A stretch of 64,000 nucleotides of DNA from CAZICM01 sp964537685 (GTDB taxonomy: Bacteria > Myxococcota_A > Polyangia > Polyangiales > Polyangiaceae). Under the pieces are notes generated by a model. It was not told the DNA's origin. It made no database searches and was given only the letters and a program-made list of their open reading frames with translations. The stretch lies in contig CAZICM010000044.1 of NCBI GenBank assembly GCA_964537685.1, forward strand, positions 1-64,000, written 5' to 3'. The first letter of the stretch is position 1. Each line of letters opens with the position of its first letter. The position numbers were made by a program, and so were the translations under genes. This document shows, in pieces, positions 26,193 to 34,875 of this stretch.

Positions 26193-27062
26193 TTGGCTAT
26201 ATCGGTCTCTGTTTTCGCCGCCTTGATCGCGCTCGGTCTCGTTCTGCGCTTCGCTCAACAGGCCGCCGCTCCGCCTGTCCGCTGCGCCGAGGGTATGCAG
26301 GCCCTGGGCGCCCGCTGCTGTGGTGAAGGGCAATCCTTGGATGAACGGGGGCGCTGCCGGAATTCGCCCACAAAATGCGCTCCAAATCTCGATCTTTTAC
26401 CCCAAGGATGCGCCGCCCCTCCTCGCGTCGTGCAACTCCAGGGTGGTTCCCTCCATATCGGCCCAGGCGACTGGGAAGCCCAAGGCATTCTCGAACCCTG
26501 GAGCGAAACCGTCCCTCCTTTTGCCATCGATGCCTTTGAAGTCCACGAAAAGCGCTATGCCGAATGCGAAGCCGCCGGCGCCTGTGCCCTCTTGCCCAAA
26601 AGCGGCGAACCCGGCCGCCCCATCACAGGCATTACCCTCGAGGAAGCCTCGCGCTTTTGCCAATGGGCCAAAGGCTCCCTTCCCACCCGAGGCCAATTCG
26701 CCTTTGCCCACGCCGGACAGCGCCCCCGCCGCTATGCCTGGGGCGATACCGGCGCCGTTTGCCGCCGCGCCGCCTTTGGATTGGTCTCCGGCCCCTGTGG
26801 CTGGAACGCCGACGGCCCCGAAATCACAGGCTCGCACCCCGATGGCCAAACCGAAAACGGCGTCTTCGATCTCTCGGGCAATGTGGCCGAATGGACCCTG
26901 CCCGAACCGCCGCAGCCCAACACCATCGCCGAAGTCCGCGGAGGCTCCTACGCCGACAGCGCCGCAAGCGCCCTTCGCACATGGCACCGAAGACTCACCG
27001 ACACCCGCACCCGCTCCCCTGAAATCGGCTTTCGCTGCGTCTATTCCGGCCCAAACAATTAG
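26193..27062 (+). CDS. formylglycine-generating-enzyme-like (FGE/SUMF1) membrane-anchored protein
   Basis: The 289-residue protein begins with a hydrophobic helix (SVSVFAALIALGLVLRF), then a Cys-rich neck and an FGE-sulfatase domain. Diagnostic pieces are PPFAIDAFEVHEKRYAECEAAGAC, GITLEEASRFCQWAKGSLPTRGQFAFAHAG, RRYAWGDTG, NGVFDLSGNVAEWT, RGGSY and the end IGFRCVYSG. The fold in bacteria often serves protein binding or modification. The Cys of GFRC is present, but I cannot confirm the second catalytic Cys. The start shown is TTG at 26193, just before the membrane helix, and a more upstream start is possible. It follows the Ccm cluster with a 35-base gap and precedes cinA. Confidence 0.82.
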   Translation: MAISVSVFAALIALGLVLRFAQQAAAPPVRCAEGMQALGARCCGEGQSLDERGRCRNSPTKCAPNLDLLPQGCAAPPRVVQLQGGSLHIGPGDWEAQGILEPWSETVPPFAIDAFEVHEKRYAECEAAGACALLPKSGEPGRPITGITLEEASRFCQWAKGSLPTRGQFAFAHAGQRPRRYAWGDTGAVCRRAAFGLVSGPCGWNADGPEITGSHPDGQTENGVFDLSGNVAEWTLPEPPQPNTIAEVRGGSYADSAASALRTWHRRLTDTRTRSPEIGFRCVYSGPNN

Positions 27063-27080
27063 GGTACGTTTCACCGTCCC

Positions 27081-28307
27081 ATGACCATTGCCCTGCTCTC
27101 GATTGGGACGGAGCTCACCCGCGGAGAAATCGCGGACACGAACGCTGCATGGCTGGCTTCCGAGCTCACCGCATCAGGTTTTTATGTTGCTGCGTGCGAC
27201 ACCGTTCCCGATGAAATGGAACGCATCGTGGCCGCGCTTCAAAGGCTCGCGCAAGCGCATCGCTTGGTCATTATCACGGGCGGCCTGGGCCCCACCACCG
27301 ACGACCTGACGGCCCAGGCTGCGGCGCGCGCGGCGGGAACACATCTTCTGCGCGACGAAAACACAATCTTGTCCATTCGGCGCAAAGTCGAGGCGCGGGG
27401 CCGAACCTTAACGCCCGGTCACGAGAAACAAGCCTATGTGCCGGCCGATGCGGAGATTTTGCTCAACAGCGTCGGCACCGCGCCGGGCTTTCAAATTCCC
27501 ATCGGAGAAAGCCGTCTCTTCTTTCTGCCCGGCGTTCCCCGCGAAATGAAACACATGTTTCACGAACAGGTGCTCACCCGCATCCGGGGATCGGCGCCCA
27601 ACAACACCTTTCAAATTCGGCTTCGCACCTATGGCCTCGGCGAATCGGTCGTCGGCCAGCGCTTGGAAGGCATCGAAGAGCGTTTTCCGGGCATCACCAT
27701 CGGATATCGAATTCAACCGCCTGAAGTCGACGTAAAAGTCTTTGCCAAAGCGGCCAATCAAAGCCTTGCTCAAGAACTCGCCTACAAAGCCACGGCCGAA
27801 GTCAAAGCGCGGCTGGGCGATATGGCTTATGGCGAAGGCGACGACACCTTTGCTCAAATTGTCGTAAGAGCCCTTCGAAGCCGAGGTTATCGAATGGCCG
27901 TCGCCGAAGGCTGCACAGGAGGATGGATTGCCCATCTGCTCAGCCAAACCCAAGCGCCCGATGTATTTGTGGGCGGTGTGGTGGCTCCATCCATTGGCGC
28001 CAAGACCAAGTTATTGGGCGTATCCGAAGACACGCTGCGAGGCCATGGCGCCATATCTTCTGAAGTGTGCGCAGAAATGGCGGAGGGCGCGCGAAGGCTT
28101 TGCGAATGCGATATTGGCCTCGCCGTAACGGGCGTAACCGACAACAACAACGCAACGTCTTCGAGATCGTTGGGATTGTGCTATTGGGCCGTCGCCCATC
28201 CCGGGGGCACCGAAGTGGGAGAACGGGTATTTTCGGGGGATCGGGATGAGATTCAACTGGCGGCGGCCTATGCCGGGCTCGATGTCGTCCGCCGCCTAGC
28301 TTTATAG
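27081..28307 (+). CDS. cinA: CinA-family protein (competence/damage-inducible), amidase motif degenerate
   Basis: The 408-residue protein has the N-terminal MoCF_biosynth domain (LLSIGTELTRGEIADTNAAWLA, ITGGLGPTTDDLTAQA, FFLPGVPREMKHMF) and the C-terminal CinA/PncC amidase domain. The latter starts near residue 270 with MAVAEGCTGGWIAHLL, where the Ser of the usual AESCTGG is Gly at residue 277, and the downstream GGVVAYS-type Tyr position reads GGVVAPS. PncC normally deamidates nicotinamide mononucleotide. Here that activity may be lost while the N-terminal pyrophosphatase-like domain is intact. It converges with clpB, with stops two bases apart. Confidence 0.93.
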   Translation: MTIALLSIGTELTRGEIADTNAAWLASELTASGFYVAACDTVPDEMERIVAALQRLAQAHRLVIITGGLGPTTDDLTAQAAARAAGTHLLRDENTILSIRRKVEARGRTLTPGHEKQAYVPADAEILLNSVGTAPGFQIPIGESRLFFLPGVPREMKHMFHEQVLTRIRGSAPNNTFQIRLRTYGLGESVVGQRLEGIEERFPGITIGYRIQPPEVDVKVFAKAANQSLAQELAYKATAEVKARLGDMAYGEGDDTFAQIVVRALRSRGYRMAVAEGCTGGWIAHLLSQTQAPDVFVGGVVAPSIGAKTKLLGVSEDTLRGHGAISSEVCAEMAEGARRLCECDIGLAVTGVTDNNNATSSRSLGLCYWAVAHPGGTEVGERVFSGDRDEIQLAAAYAGLDVVRRLAL

Positions 28308-28309
28308 GC

Positions 28310-30922
28310 TTAATTCAAACTCGGCTTTGAAAAGATCAAATCGCCGGCCCGGCTTCGATCGATAGACACCGCATCGCCCTGCCTAAAATCGCCGCCCAAA
28401 ATCCGCTTCGCCATTTCATCCTCGATATGCCGCTGAATGGCTCGCTTAAGCGGCCTCGCCCCGTATTGAGGATCCCAGCCATGATCGATTAAGAAATCCT
28501 TGGCCTCTTTTGAGATCGACACCGAAAGCCCGCGCCTTCCGACCCTTGCCTCGAAGAGCTTCAATTGAATATCCACGATACGTTCCATCTGCTCGCGTCC
28601 CAGCCTGCGGAACACAATCAGCTCATCCAGCCGGTTTAAAAATTCAGGCCGGAATTGCTTGCGCACCTCTTCAATCACCACCCTCCGGACCAAATCGGCC
28701 TTATCTTCGGCGCTTAAATTCTCTCGGTCTTCCACGGCGCTCGCCGCGGGCGTTCCTAAATTCGAGGTCAAAATAATGATCGTATTCTTAAAATCGACCG
28801 TATGGCCTTGACCATCGGTCAAACGTCCATCATCCAAGACCTGAAGCAGCGTATTCCAAATATCAGGGTGTGCCTTCTCAATTTCATCGAATAGCACCAC
28901 ACTATAGGGCCTTCGCCGCACAGGCTCGGTCAACTGACCTCCTTCTTCATAACCGACATAACCCGGAGGAGCGCCGATCAGCCTCGCCACCGCGTGCCGC
29001 TCGCCATATTCGCTCATATCCAAGCGCACAATCGCCCGTTCATCATCGAATAAAAATTCGGCCAGCGCCCGCGCCAACTCGGTCTTGCCCACACCCGTCG
29101 GCCCTAGAAACATAAACGATCCGATAGGCCGCTTTTCATCGCCGAGCCCTGCTCTCGAACGGCGAATCGCATTTGAAACAGCCCGAAGCGCGTCTTCCTG
29201 ACCCACCACCCGCTTGCGAAGCTCTTCTTCTAGACGGAGCAGCTTCTGCATTTCGCTTTCCAGCATCTTCGACACCGGAATGCCCGTCCATTTCGATATA
29301 ATGGCCGCGATATCCTCGTCGGTCACTTCTTCTTTCAAATAACTTTGTTTTCCCTGCACATCCGCAAGAGTTGCCCTCAAGGCATCCAGCTTCTTTTGTA
29401 GCTCTGGAATCTTACCGTAATGAATTTCGGCCGCTTTGCCTAAATCGCCTTTGCGCTTGTAGTTCTCTTCCTCCACGCGCAATTCTTCGACTTTGGGCTG
29501 TACATTGCGGATTTCGGTAATCAATTCTTTTTCGCGCATCCATTGAGCCCTCATGGTGTTGCGCTCATTTTGAAGATCGGCAATCTCGCGCTTCAGCTCG
29601 TCCAGGCGGGCCTTGCTCGCTTTATCGGTTTCCCGTTTTAGCGCCTGCTCTTCCATTTGAAGCTTTAGCAAATTGCGTTCAACTTGATCGATATCAATAG
29701 GCAAACTATCAATTTCCATGCGGATTTTTGAAGCCGCTTCATCGACCAAATCAATGGCTTTATCGGGCAGGAAACGTTCGGTGATATAGCGATTGGAAAG
29801 CACGGCTGCGCCTACCAGGGCCGCATCTTGAATACGAATACCATGGTGTACTTCGTATTTTTCTTTGATACCGCGCAAAATGGCGATGGTATCTTCGACG
29901 CTGGGCTGTTTCACCATGACCTGCTGGAAACGCCTTTCGAGGGCCGCGTCTTTTTCAATGCGCTTTCGGTATTCATCGAGCGTTGTCGCTCCAATGCAGC
30001 GCAATTCGCCGCGGGCCAGCGCCGGTTTCAGCATATTTGCCGCATCCATCGCGCCTTCGGCCGCGCCCGCGCCCACCAAGGTATGAAGCTCGTCGATAAA
30101 CAGAATAATCCGGCCTTGAGCCGCTTCGATTTCTTTGAGAACAGCCTTGAGCCGGTCTTCGAATTCACCGCGGAATTTCGAACCGGCGACCATTGCCGCC
30201 AAATCGAGCGCGACAAGCTGTTTATCTTTTAATGATTCGGGCACGTCGCCCGCGATAATGCGCTGGGCAATTCCTTCGACAATGGCCGTTTTACCCACGC
30301 CCGGTTCACCAATGAGCACGGGATTGTTTTTTGTACGGCGCGAAAGCACTTGCATTACCCGGCGAATTTCTTCATCGCGCCCAATGACGGGATCGATCTT
30401 TCCCCGTTTGGCAAGGGCGGTCAAATCGCGGGTGTATTTCTCCAATGCTTGGAATTTGCCCTCGGGATCGCGATCGGTAATGCGCTGGCTGCCTCGTACG
30501 GAAGCGAGGGCTTGGAGAATTTTATCGTAGGACAGACCAATCCGGTCAAAAATGGCCTGGGAATCTTTATCGGATTTGGCGGCGGCGAGTAGAAGATGTT
30601 CGGTGGAAATAAAATCGTCTTTAAGGTTTTTGGCTTCGTCTTCGGCGCGCTGAAGAACGCCGAGCGCGCGTCTGGAGAGGCCCGGTTCGGCGCCTCCGCT
30701 CACTTTGGGATAGCCCTCGATTTTTGAATCGAGGTGGCGAAGCAGATTGCTGGGTGAGGCGCCGGCCTTTTGAACAAGGGGCGAGCCAATTCCATCTTCT
30801 TGTTCAATGACGGCTTTGATAAGATGTTCTGGATATAATTCTGGATTGCCCAGGCGGCTTGCGATATCGACGGCGGAGCGTACGGCCTCTTGGGCCTTGG
30901 TGGTCATGCGATCAATTCTCAT
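28310..30922 (-). CDS. clpB: ATP-dependent chaperone ClpB
   Basis: At 870 residues it fits ClpB in length and layout. There is an N-domain (MRIDRMTTKAQEAVRSA), a first AAA+ domain with GEPGVGKTAIVEGIAQR and IILFIDELHTLVGAGAAEGAMDAANML, a middle coiled coil (about residues 405-525, KIRMEIDSLPIDIDQVERNLLKLQMEEQAL onward) and a second AAA+ domain with GPTGVGKTELARALAEF and YVGYEEGGQLTEPVRRRPYSVVLFDEIEKAHPD. It disaggregates proteins with DnaK. The start was chosen because M1 begins the N-domain. It is downstream of gyrB on the same strand with a 170-base gap holding a hairpin and a short repeat. Confidence 0.97.
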   Translation of the reverse strand: MRIDRMTTKAQEAVRSAVDIASRLGNPELYPEHLIKAVIEQEDGIGSPLVQKAGASPSNLLRHLDSKIEGYPKVSGGAEPGLSRRALGVLQRAEDEAKNLKDDFISTEHLLLAAAKSDKDSQAIFDRIGLSYDKILQALASVRGSQRITDRDPEGKFQALEKYTRDLTALAKRGKIDPVIGRDEEIRRVMQVLSRRTKNNPVLIGEPGVGKTAIVEGIAQRIIAGDVPESLKDKQLVALDLAAMVAGSKFRGEFEDRLKAVLKEIEAAQGRIILFIDELHTLVGAGAAEGAMDAANMLKPALARGELRCIGATTLDEYRKRIEKDAALERRFQQVMVKQPSVEDTIAILRGIKEKYEVHHGIRIQDAALVGAAVLSNRYITERFLPDKAIDLVDEAASKIRMEIDSLPIDIDQVERNLLKLQMEEQALKRETDKASKARLDELKREIADLQNERNTMRAQWMREKELITEIRNVQPKVEELRVEEENYKRKGDLGKAAEIHYGKIPELQKKLDALRATLADVQGKQSYLKEEVTDEDIAAIISKWTGIPVSKMLESEMQKLLRLEEELRKRVVGQEDALRAVSNAIRRSRAGLGDEKRPIGSFMFLGPTGVGKTELARALAEFLFDDERAIVRLDMSEYGERHAVARLIGAPPGYVGYEEGGQLTEPVRRRPYSVVLFDEIEKAHPDIWNTLLQVLDDGRLTDGQGHTVDFKNTIIILTSNLGTPAASAVEDRENLSAEDKADLVRRVVIEEVRKQFRPEFLNRLDELIVFRRLGREQMERIVDIQLKLFEARVGRRGLSVSISKEAKDFLIDHGWDPQYGARPLKRAIQRHIEDEMAKRILGGDFRQGDAVSIDRSRAGDLIFSKPSLN

Positions 30923-30970
30923 AGCCCGGCCAAGCTAAGGCCGGTTTCCCGATCGGCAAGTGAACCTACC

Positions 30971-31022
30971 AAAAAAATCTCGCAACGATGGGGGCTCGCG
31001 CAGCAAGCTGCGCTATACCCCC
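30971..31022 (-). terminator. candidate transcription terminator after gyrB
   Basis: On the minus strand after the gyrB stop (31093) there is a GC-rich hairpin: GGGGG(30990-30994)/CCCCC(31018-31022) enclosing GCGCAGC (30998-31004)/GCTGCGC (31007-31013). It is followed by a T7 run (30977-30971), but 12 bases lie between stem and T run, so it is not an ideal intrinsic terminator. It lies just before the clpB start and might end the dnaN-recF-gyrB transcript. This is inference from sequence only. Confidence 0.35.
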
Positions 31023-31041
31023 AAACCCCCGTGCGCGCCCA

Positions 31042-31068
31042 TTTGATTGATTTGATTGATTTGATTGA
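31042..31068. repeat. three copies of a 9-bp repeat between clpB and gyrB
   Basis: TTTGATTGA is repeated three times without error from 31042 to 31068 in the intergenic region downstream of gyrB. It is probably a slippage repeat. No function is evident. Confidence 0.8.
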
Positions 31069-31092
31069 ATGCAGGCCGAAGGAAAATAAATA

Positions 31093-33570
31093 TTAAATAT
31101 CGAGGTTTTTAACGTTGAGCGCATTCTGTTCGATAAAGGCGCGGCGAGGTTCAACTTGATCGCCCATCAAAATGGTGAACAATTCATCCGTTTTCATTGC
31201 GTCATCGATACGCACCTGCAAAAGCGTCCGGGCATCGGGATTCATCGTTGTTTCCCACAATTCATCCGCATTCATTTCGCCCAAGCCTTTGTAGCGGCTT
31301 ATCGTAATGCCCCGGCGGCCCCGCTCTTCGATGTAATCCACGAGCACTTCGCTGTTTTCAATCATCTCGGCAGCTCCCGAGCCCAGTTTGGCCCGGTAAG
31401 GCGCGCTGCCTACCGTTATCCGCAAGTCTTGCTCGATCGACCACGCTTCTTGATACTCGGGCGACTCAACCAAATCCCAATTGATTTCAGAGGCCCGCGC
31501 ATTCGCGCCCGGGCGGGGAACTACCGATATTTTCCCAGCGCCATGCTCGGGTTCCCACGTCACATTAAGCGTCAGCGGGAATAAATCGGGATAACGCTGC
31601 TGCAAATAAGCCCGAAGCTGCTCCGCCGCCGCTTCGACCTTTTCGCGGTTGCGCAATTCGTCCACGCCCAATCCGCTCGAACGAAGCAGCGCGGCCACAA
31701 TACGCGCATCGCAAGACTTGTCCAAATTGCTTAAAACAGCCCGGAAACGCCTTAATCGCTGCGCCAGCCTAAACAACACCTGCCCCGAAATCCCCGCCTC
31801 GGCGCCCTCCCCCAAAATCTCCAGCCCGTCTACCGCATTGGTTAGCAAATATTCGTCAAGCGCCGCTTGATCCTTCATGTACAAATCTTTTTTGCCCTTG
31901 CGCACCCGGTATAAAGGAGGCTGGGCGATAAATAAAAATCCCCGCTCGATGACTTCGCGCATCTGCCGGAAAAAGAAGGTTAAAAGCAGCGTGCGAATAT
32001 GCGAGCCGTCCACGTCGGCGTCGGTCATCAGGATGATTTTTTGATAGCGCAATTTGTCGATTTCAAATCCGCCCGCTTCGTTGATTCCGCAGCCCAGCGC
32101 GGTAATCAGCGTCCCCACCTCGGCCGAGCTCAGCATCCGGTCGAGTCTCGCCCGCTCCACATTGAGAATCTTGCCTTTAAGCGGTAAAATCGCTTGAAAA
32201 TGCCGGTCTCGCCCCATCTTTGCGCTGCCGCCGGCGCTTTCACCTTCGACGATGTAGATCTCACTCTTTTCGGGATCTTTGGATTGACAATCGGCGAGTT
32301 TTCCCGAAAGCGATGTAATATCGAGGGAACCCTTTCGAATGACTTCGCGGGCTTTGCGCGCGGCTTCGCGGGCCTTGGCGGCTAGGGCTGCCTTTTCAAT
32401 AATCTTTTTGGCGCTGGCCGGGTTTTCTTCAAAGAATTGGCCGAGTTTGTCGGTTACAACCGCTTCGACAATGCCTTTGACTTCGCTCGACACCAGTTTC
32501 GATTTGGTTTGTGAATCAAATGATGGATCGGGATGTTTGATGCTGAGCACACACGTTAGGCCCTCGCGCACATCTTCACCGGCGAGTCCGGTTTTTAAAT
32601 CTTTAAATAAATTGTGCCCGGCGCCGTAGTTATTGACCGTTTTGGTCAGCGCTGCTCTAAATCCTGTTAAATGGGTTCCACCATCTTTGTTATGGACGTT
32701 ATTGGTATAACAATAAATGGCTTCGGTATACGATGCATTCCATTGCATGGCGACTTCAACCGCAATGGGGGCCGCCGTGCCTTCGTGTTCTTGGTTCACT
32801 TGAAAATAAATAACGTCGTCGTGGGTGGGCTCTTTGCTTTGGTTGAGCAGTGCGACAAATTCTTTAATGCCGCCTCTAAATTCATACGTGTCGGTTTTGC
32901 CCGGAGGGCGCTGGTCGTTGAGATGAATAATCAATCCAGCATTTAAAAAGGCCAATTCCCGAAGGCGGCTGGCCAATATGTCGAAGCTGAATTCAACCAT
33001 GCTAAAGACGGTCGTATCGGGCTTAAAGGTGATTTTGGTGCCTGTTTTATCGGTTTCCCCGAGCTCTTGGAGGGGAGCTTTGGGCACGCCCCGGGCATAT
33101 TCTTGATACCAAACCTTGCCTTCGCGCCGGATTTCCAGCTTTAGCCATTCGGAAAGGGCGTTGACCGCGCTTACGCCGACGCCATGAAGGCCGGCCGAGA
33201 CTTTGTAGCTTGAATTGTCGAATTTTCCGCCCGCGTGGAGCACGGTCATCACGACTTCGGCCGCGCTTACGCCTTTGGCGTGCATTCCAACCGGTATTCC
33301 CCGGCCATTGTCTTCAACCGAGACCGAGCCGTCAAAGTGAACAATCACTTTAATTTCCGTGCATGCGCCGGCCAAATGTTCGTCGACGGCGTTGTCGACG
33401 GCTTCCCAAACCAAATGATGAAGGCCCGAGCCATCGTGAACGTCGCCGATATACATGCCTGGGCGTTTTCGGACGGCCTCGAGTCCTTCAAGGGCGGTTA
33501 TGCTATGGGCGTCGTAGCTTTGTTTGTTGGGTTCCGGGGCCGGACTTTGGGTGGTTTCGGTCGTCTGCAT
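31093..33570 (-). CDS. gyrB: DNA gyrase subunit B
   Basis: The 825-residue protein has the GHKL ATPase (ALEGLEAVRKRPGMYIG, WEAVDNAVDEHLAG, SVEDNGRGIPVGMH, AGLHGVGVSAVNALSEW), the transducer, and the TOPRIM domain (IYIVEGESAGGSAKMGRDR, IILMTDADVDGSHIRTLLL). The long TOPRIM insertion of Gram-negative gyrases (VDGLEILGEG... SPEYQEAW) and the C-terminal ISRYKGLGEMNADELWETTM are also present. It introduces negative supercoils with GyrA, which is not in the window. The longer open frame begins with TTG at 33606, and I use ATG 33570, before the conserved region. It is downstream of recF with a 150-base gap. Confidence 0.97.
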   Translation of the reverse strand: MQTTETTQSPAPEPNKQSYDAHSITALEGLEAVRKRPGMYIGDVHDGSGLHHLVWEAVDNAVDEHLAGACTEIKVIVHFDGSVSVEDNGRGIPVGMHAKGVSAAEVVMTVLHAGGKFDNSSYKVSAGLHGVGVSAVNALSEWLKLEIRREGKVWYQEYARGVPKAPLQELGETDKTGTKITFKPDTTVFSMVEFSFDILASRLRELAFLNAGLIIHLNDQRPPGKTDTYEFRGGIKEFVALLNQSKEPTHDDVIYFQVNQEHEGTAAPIAVEVAMQWNASYTEAIYCYTNNVHNKDGGTHLTGFRAALTKTVNNYGAGHNLFKDLKTGLAGEDVREGLTCVLSIKHPDPSFDSQTKSKLVSSEVKGIVEAVVTDKLGQFFEENPASAKKIIEKAALAAKAREAARKAREVIRKGSLDITSLSGKLADCQSKDPEKSEIYIVEGESAGGSAKMGRDRHFQAILPLKGKILNVERARLDRMLSSAEVGTLITALGCGINEAGGFEIDKLRYQKIILMTDADVDGSHIRTLLLTFFFRQMREVIERGFLFIAQPPLYRVRKGKKDLYMKDQAALDEYLLTNAVDGLEILGEGAEAGISGQVLFRLAQRLRRFRAVLSNLDKSCDARIVAALLRSSGLGVDELRNREKVEAAAEQLRAYLQQRYPDLFPLTLNVTWEPEHGAGKISVVPRPGANARASEINWDLVESPEYQEAWSIEQDLRITVGSAPYRAKLGSGAAEMIENSEVLVDYIEERGRRGITISRYKGLGEMNADELWETTMNPDARTLLQVRIDDAMKTDELFTILMGDQVEPRRAFIEQNALNVKNLDI

Positions 33571-33720
33571 CGCGTTCCGTGCTGTTTCCTGTGGATTTGG
33601 GCTCAAAAAGGCTCGCTCTAAATGCGCTGAAATGGCCTTTTTTTGAGGCGCGGGAGTCTATCGTTCCCGCTTCGTTTTTGCAAGGCAAAATGTGCTTTTT
33701 TTGGCGGTGTTTCCGCTGAA

Positions 33721-34872
33721 TTAGGGGGGCTTTATTTTCCCTTCCTCGATGCGGATGTCCATGCGTTCGGGAGCTTGTATTCCAGGGGTGATGATAAGTT
33801 CGGGGCGGGTTGTGGTGAGGAAGACTTGGCTCTGGGTTTGGGCGAGGAATTCAAAGAGGGCGCGGGTCCGGGCGGGATCGAGTTCGCTGGATACGTCGTC
33901 GAGGAGGAGGATGGGGAGGAGGCCGCGGATGTTGGCGATGGTTGAGGCTTCGGCGACTTTTATCGCGAGGGTGAGGGCGCGGTGCTGGCCTTGGGAGCCG
34001 AAGAGGCGGGCGGGGTGTTCGCCAAAGAAGAGTTTCCAGTCGTCTTTGTGGGGCCCGAAGCTTGCGCTGGGCCGGGCGGAATCCCGGGCGCGGCGCTGTT
34101 GGAGTTCGCTTTTGGCTTCGTCGATGTGTTCGCTTCCGCCGGGTTCGTAGCGGACGGAGAGCTGAAGGCCGGGGGCGGCAATGCGGGAAAAGGCAAGGAG
34201 AAGTTCGCTTTCAAGGGCGTCCGCGGCGCGTTTTCGGGTTTGGGTGAGTTCAGCTCCATGTTTGGCGCAGAGCTCTTCAAAGGCTTCCAAGTCGGCGCCT
34301 GTGGGGTCGGACGATCGGCGGGTAAGCAGTTCTTGGCGGGATTTTAAAGCTTGTTCATAGCGGGCCCGGCGATCGGCTCCGGCGGGATCCATGTAGAGCG
34401 CGACGCGGTCGAGGAGGCGGCGCCTTAGGCCGGCGGGACCTGTAGAGAGTTCCATTTCTTCAGGATGGAAGACGACGACAGGCGAGCGGGTTGCGTATCC
34501 TGCGAGGCTGGGAGGGCGGTTGCCGTCTATTTTGAGGAGGGTTCGGTTGCCGTCGATGGCGGCGCTTTGTTCCCGGGTGAGCGGGTTCGGTTCGGATTCG
34601 CTGCCTTCGCGGAAGCGGGCGCGCACATGAACGATGTGAGCTCCATGGCGCACAAGCTCGGCGCTGCGGTGGGTGCGGAAGCTCTTGGATGTGGCCGCAA
34701 AATAAATGGCTTCGAGCAGGCTGGTTTTGCCGTGACCGTTGTTGCCTTCGATGACGTTGACCCGGGATGCGGGTTCGATATCGATGCGTTCGATATTTCG
34801 AAAGTCGCGGATGGAGAGCTGCGTGAGATGCAGCTCTCTCACTTCAGGGTGGGGAAGGCCGATGGAAGACAC
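33721..34872 (-). CDS. recF: DNA replication and repair protein RecF
   Basis: The 383-residue SMC-like ATPase has a Walker A NVIEGNNGHGKTSLLEAIYF near residue 40, Q-loop LRDFRNIERIDI, signature ALTLAIKVAEAS and Walker B ILLLDDVSSELDPARTRALFEFL. RecF loads RecA at single-strand gaps with RecO and RecR. The start is a GTG at 34872, three bases after the dnaN stop, so they form one operon. The dnaN-recF-gyrB order is the classic origin-proximal block of bacteria. Confidence 0.96.
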   Translation of the reverse strand: MSSIGLPHPEVRELHLTQLSIRDFRNIERIDIEPASRVNVIEGNNGHGKTSLLEAIYFAATSKSFRTHRSAELVRHGAHIVHVRARFREGSESEPNPLTREQSAAIDGNRTLLKIDGNRPPSLAGYATRSPVVVFHPEEMELSTGPAGLRRRLLDRVALYMDPAGADRRARYEQALKSRQELLTRRSSDPTGADLEAFEELCAKHGAELTQTRKRAADALESELLLAFSRIAAPGLQLSVRYEPGGSEHIDEAKSELQQRRARDSARPSASFGPHKDDWKLFFGEHPARLFGSQGQHRALTLAIKVAEASTIANIRGLLPILLLDDVSSELDPARTRALFEFLAQTQSQVFLTTTRPELIITPGIQAPERMDIRIEEGKIKPP

Positions 34873-34875
34873 CCG

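Noticed and set aside
26397..27074. Gly/Ala-rich frame of 225 codons antisense to the FGE-like gene
   Set aside because: It is the reverse reading of a GC-rich gene with clear FGE motifs; the composition is simple GC-bias.
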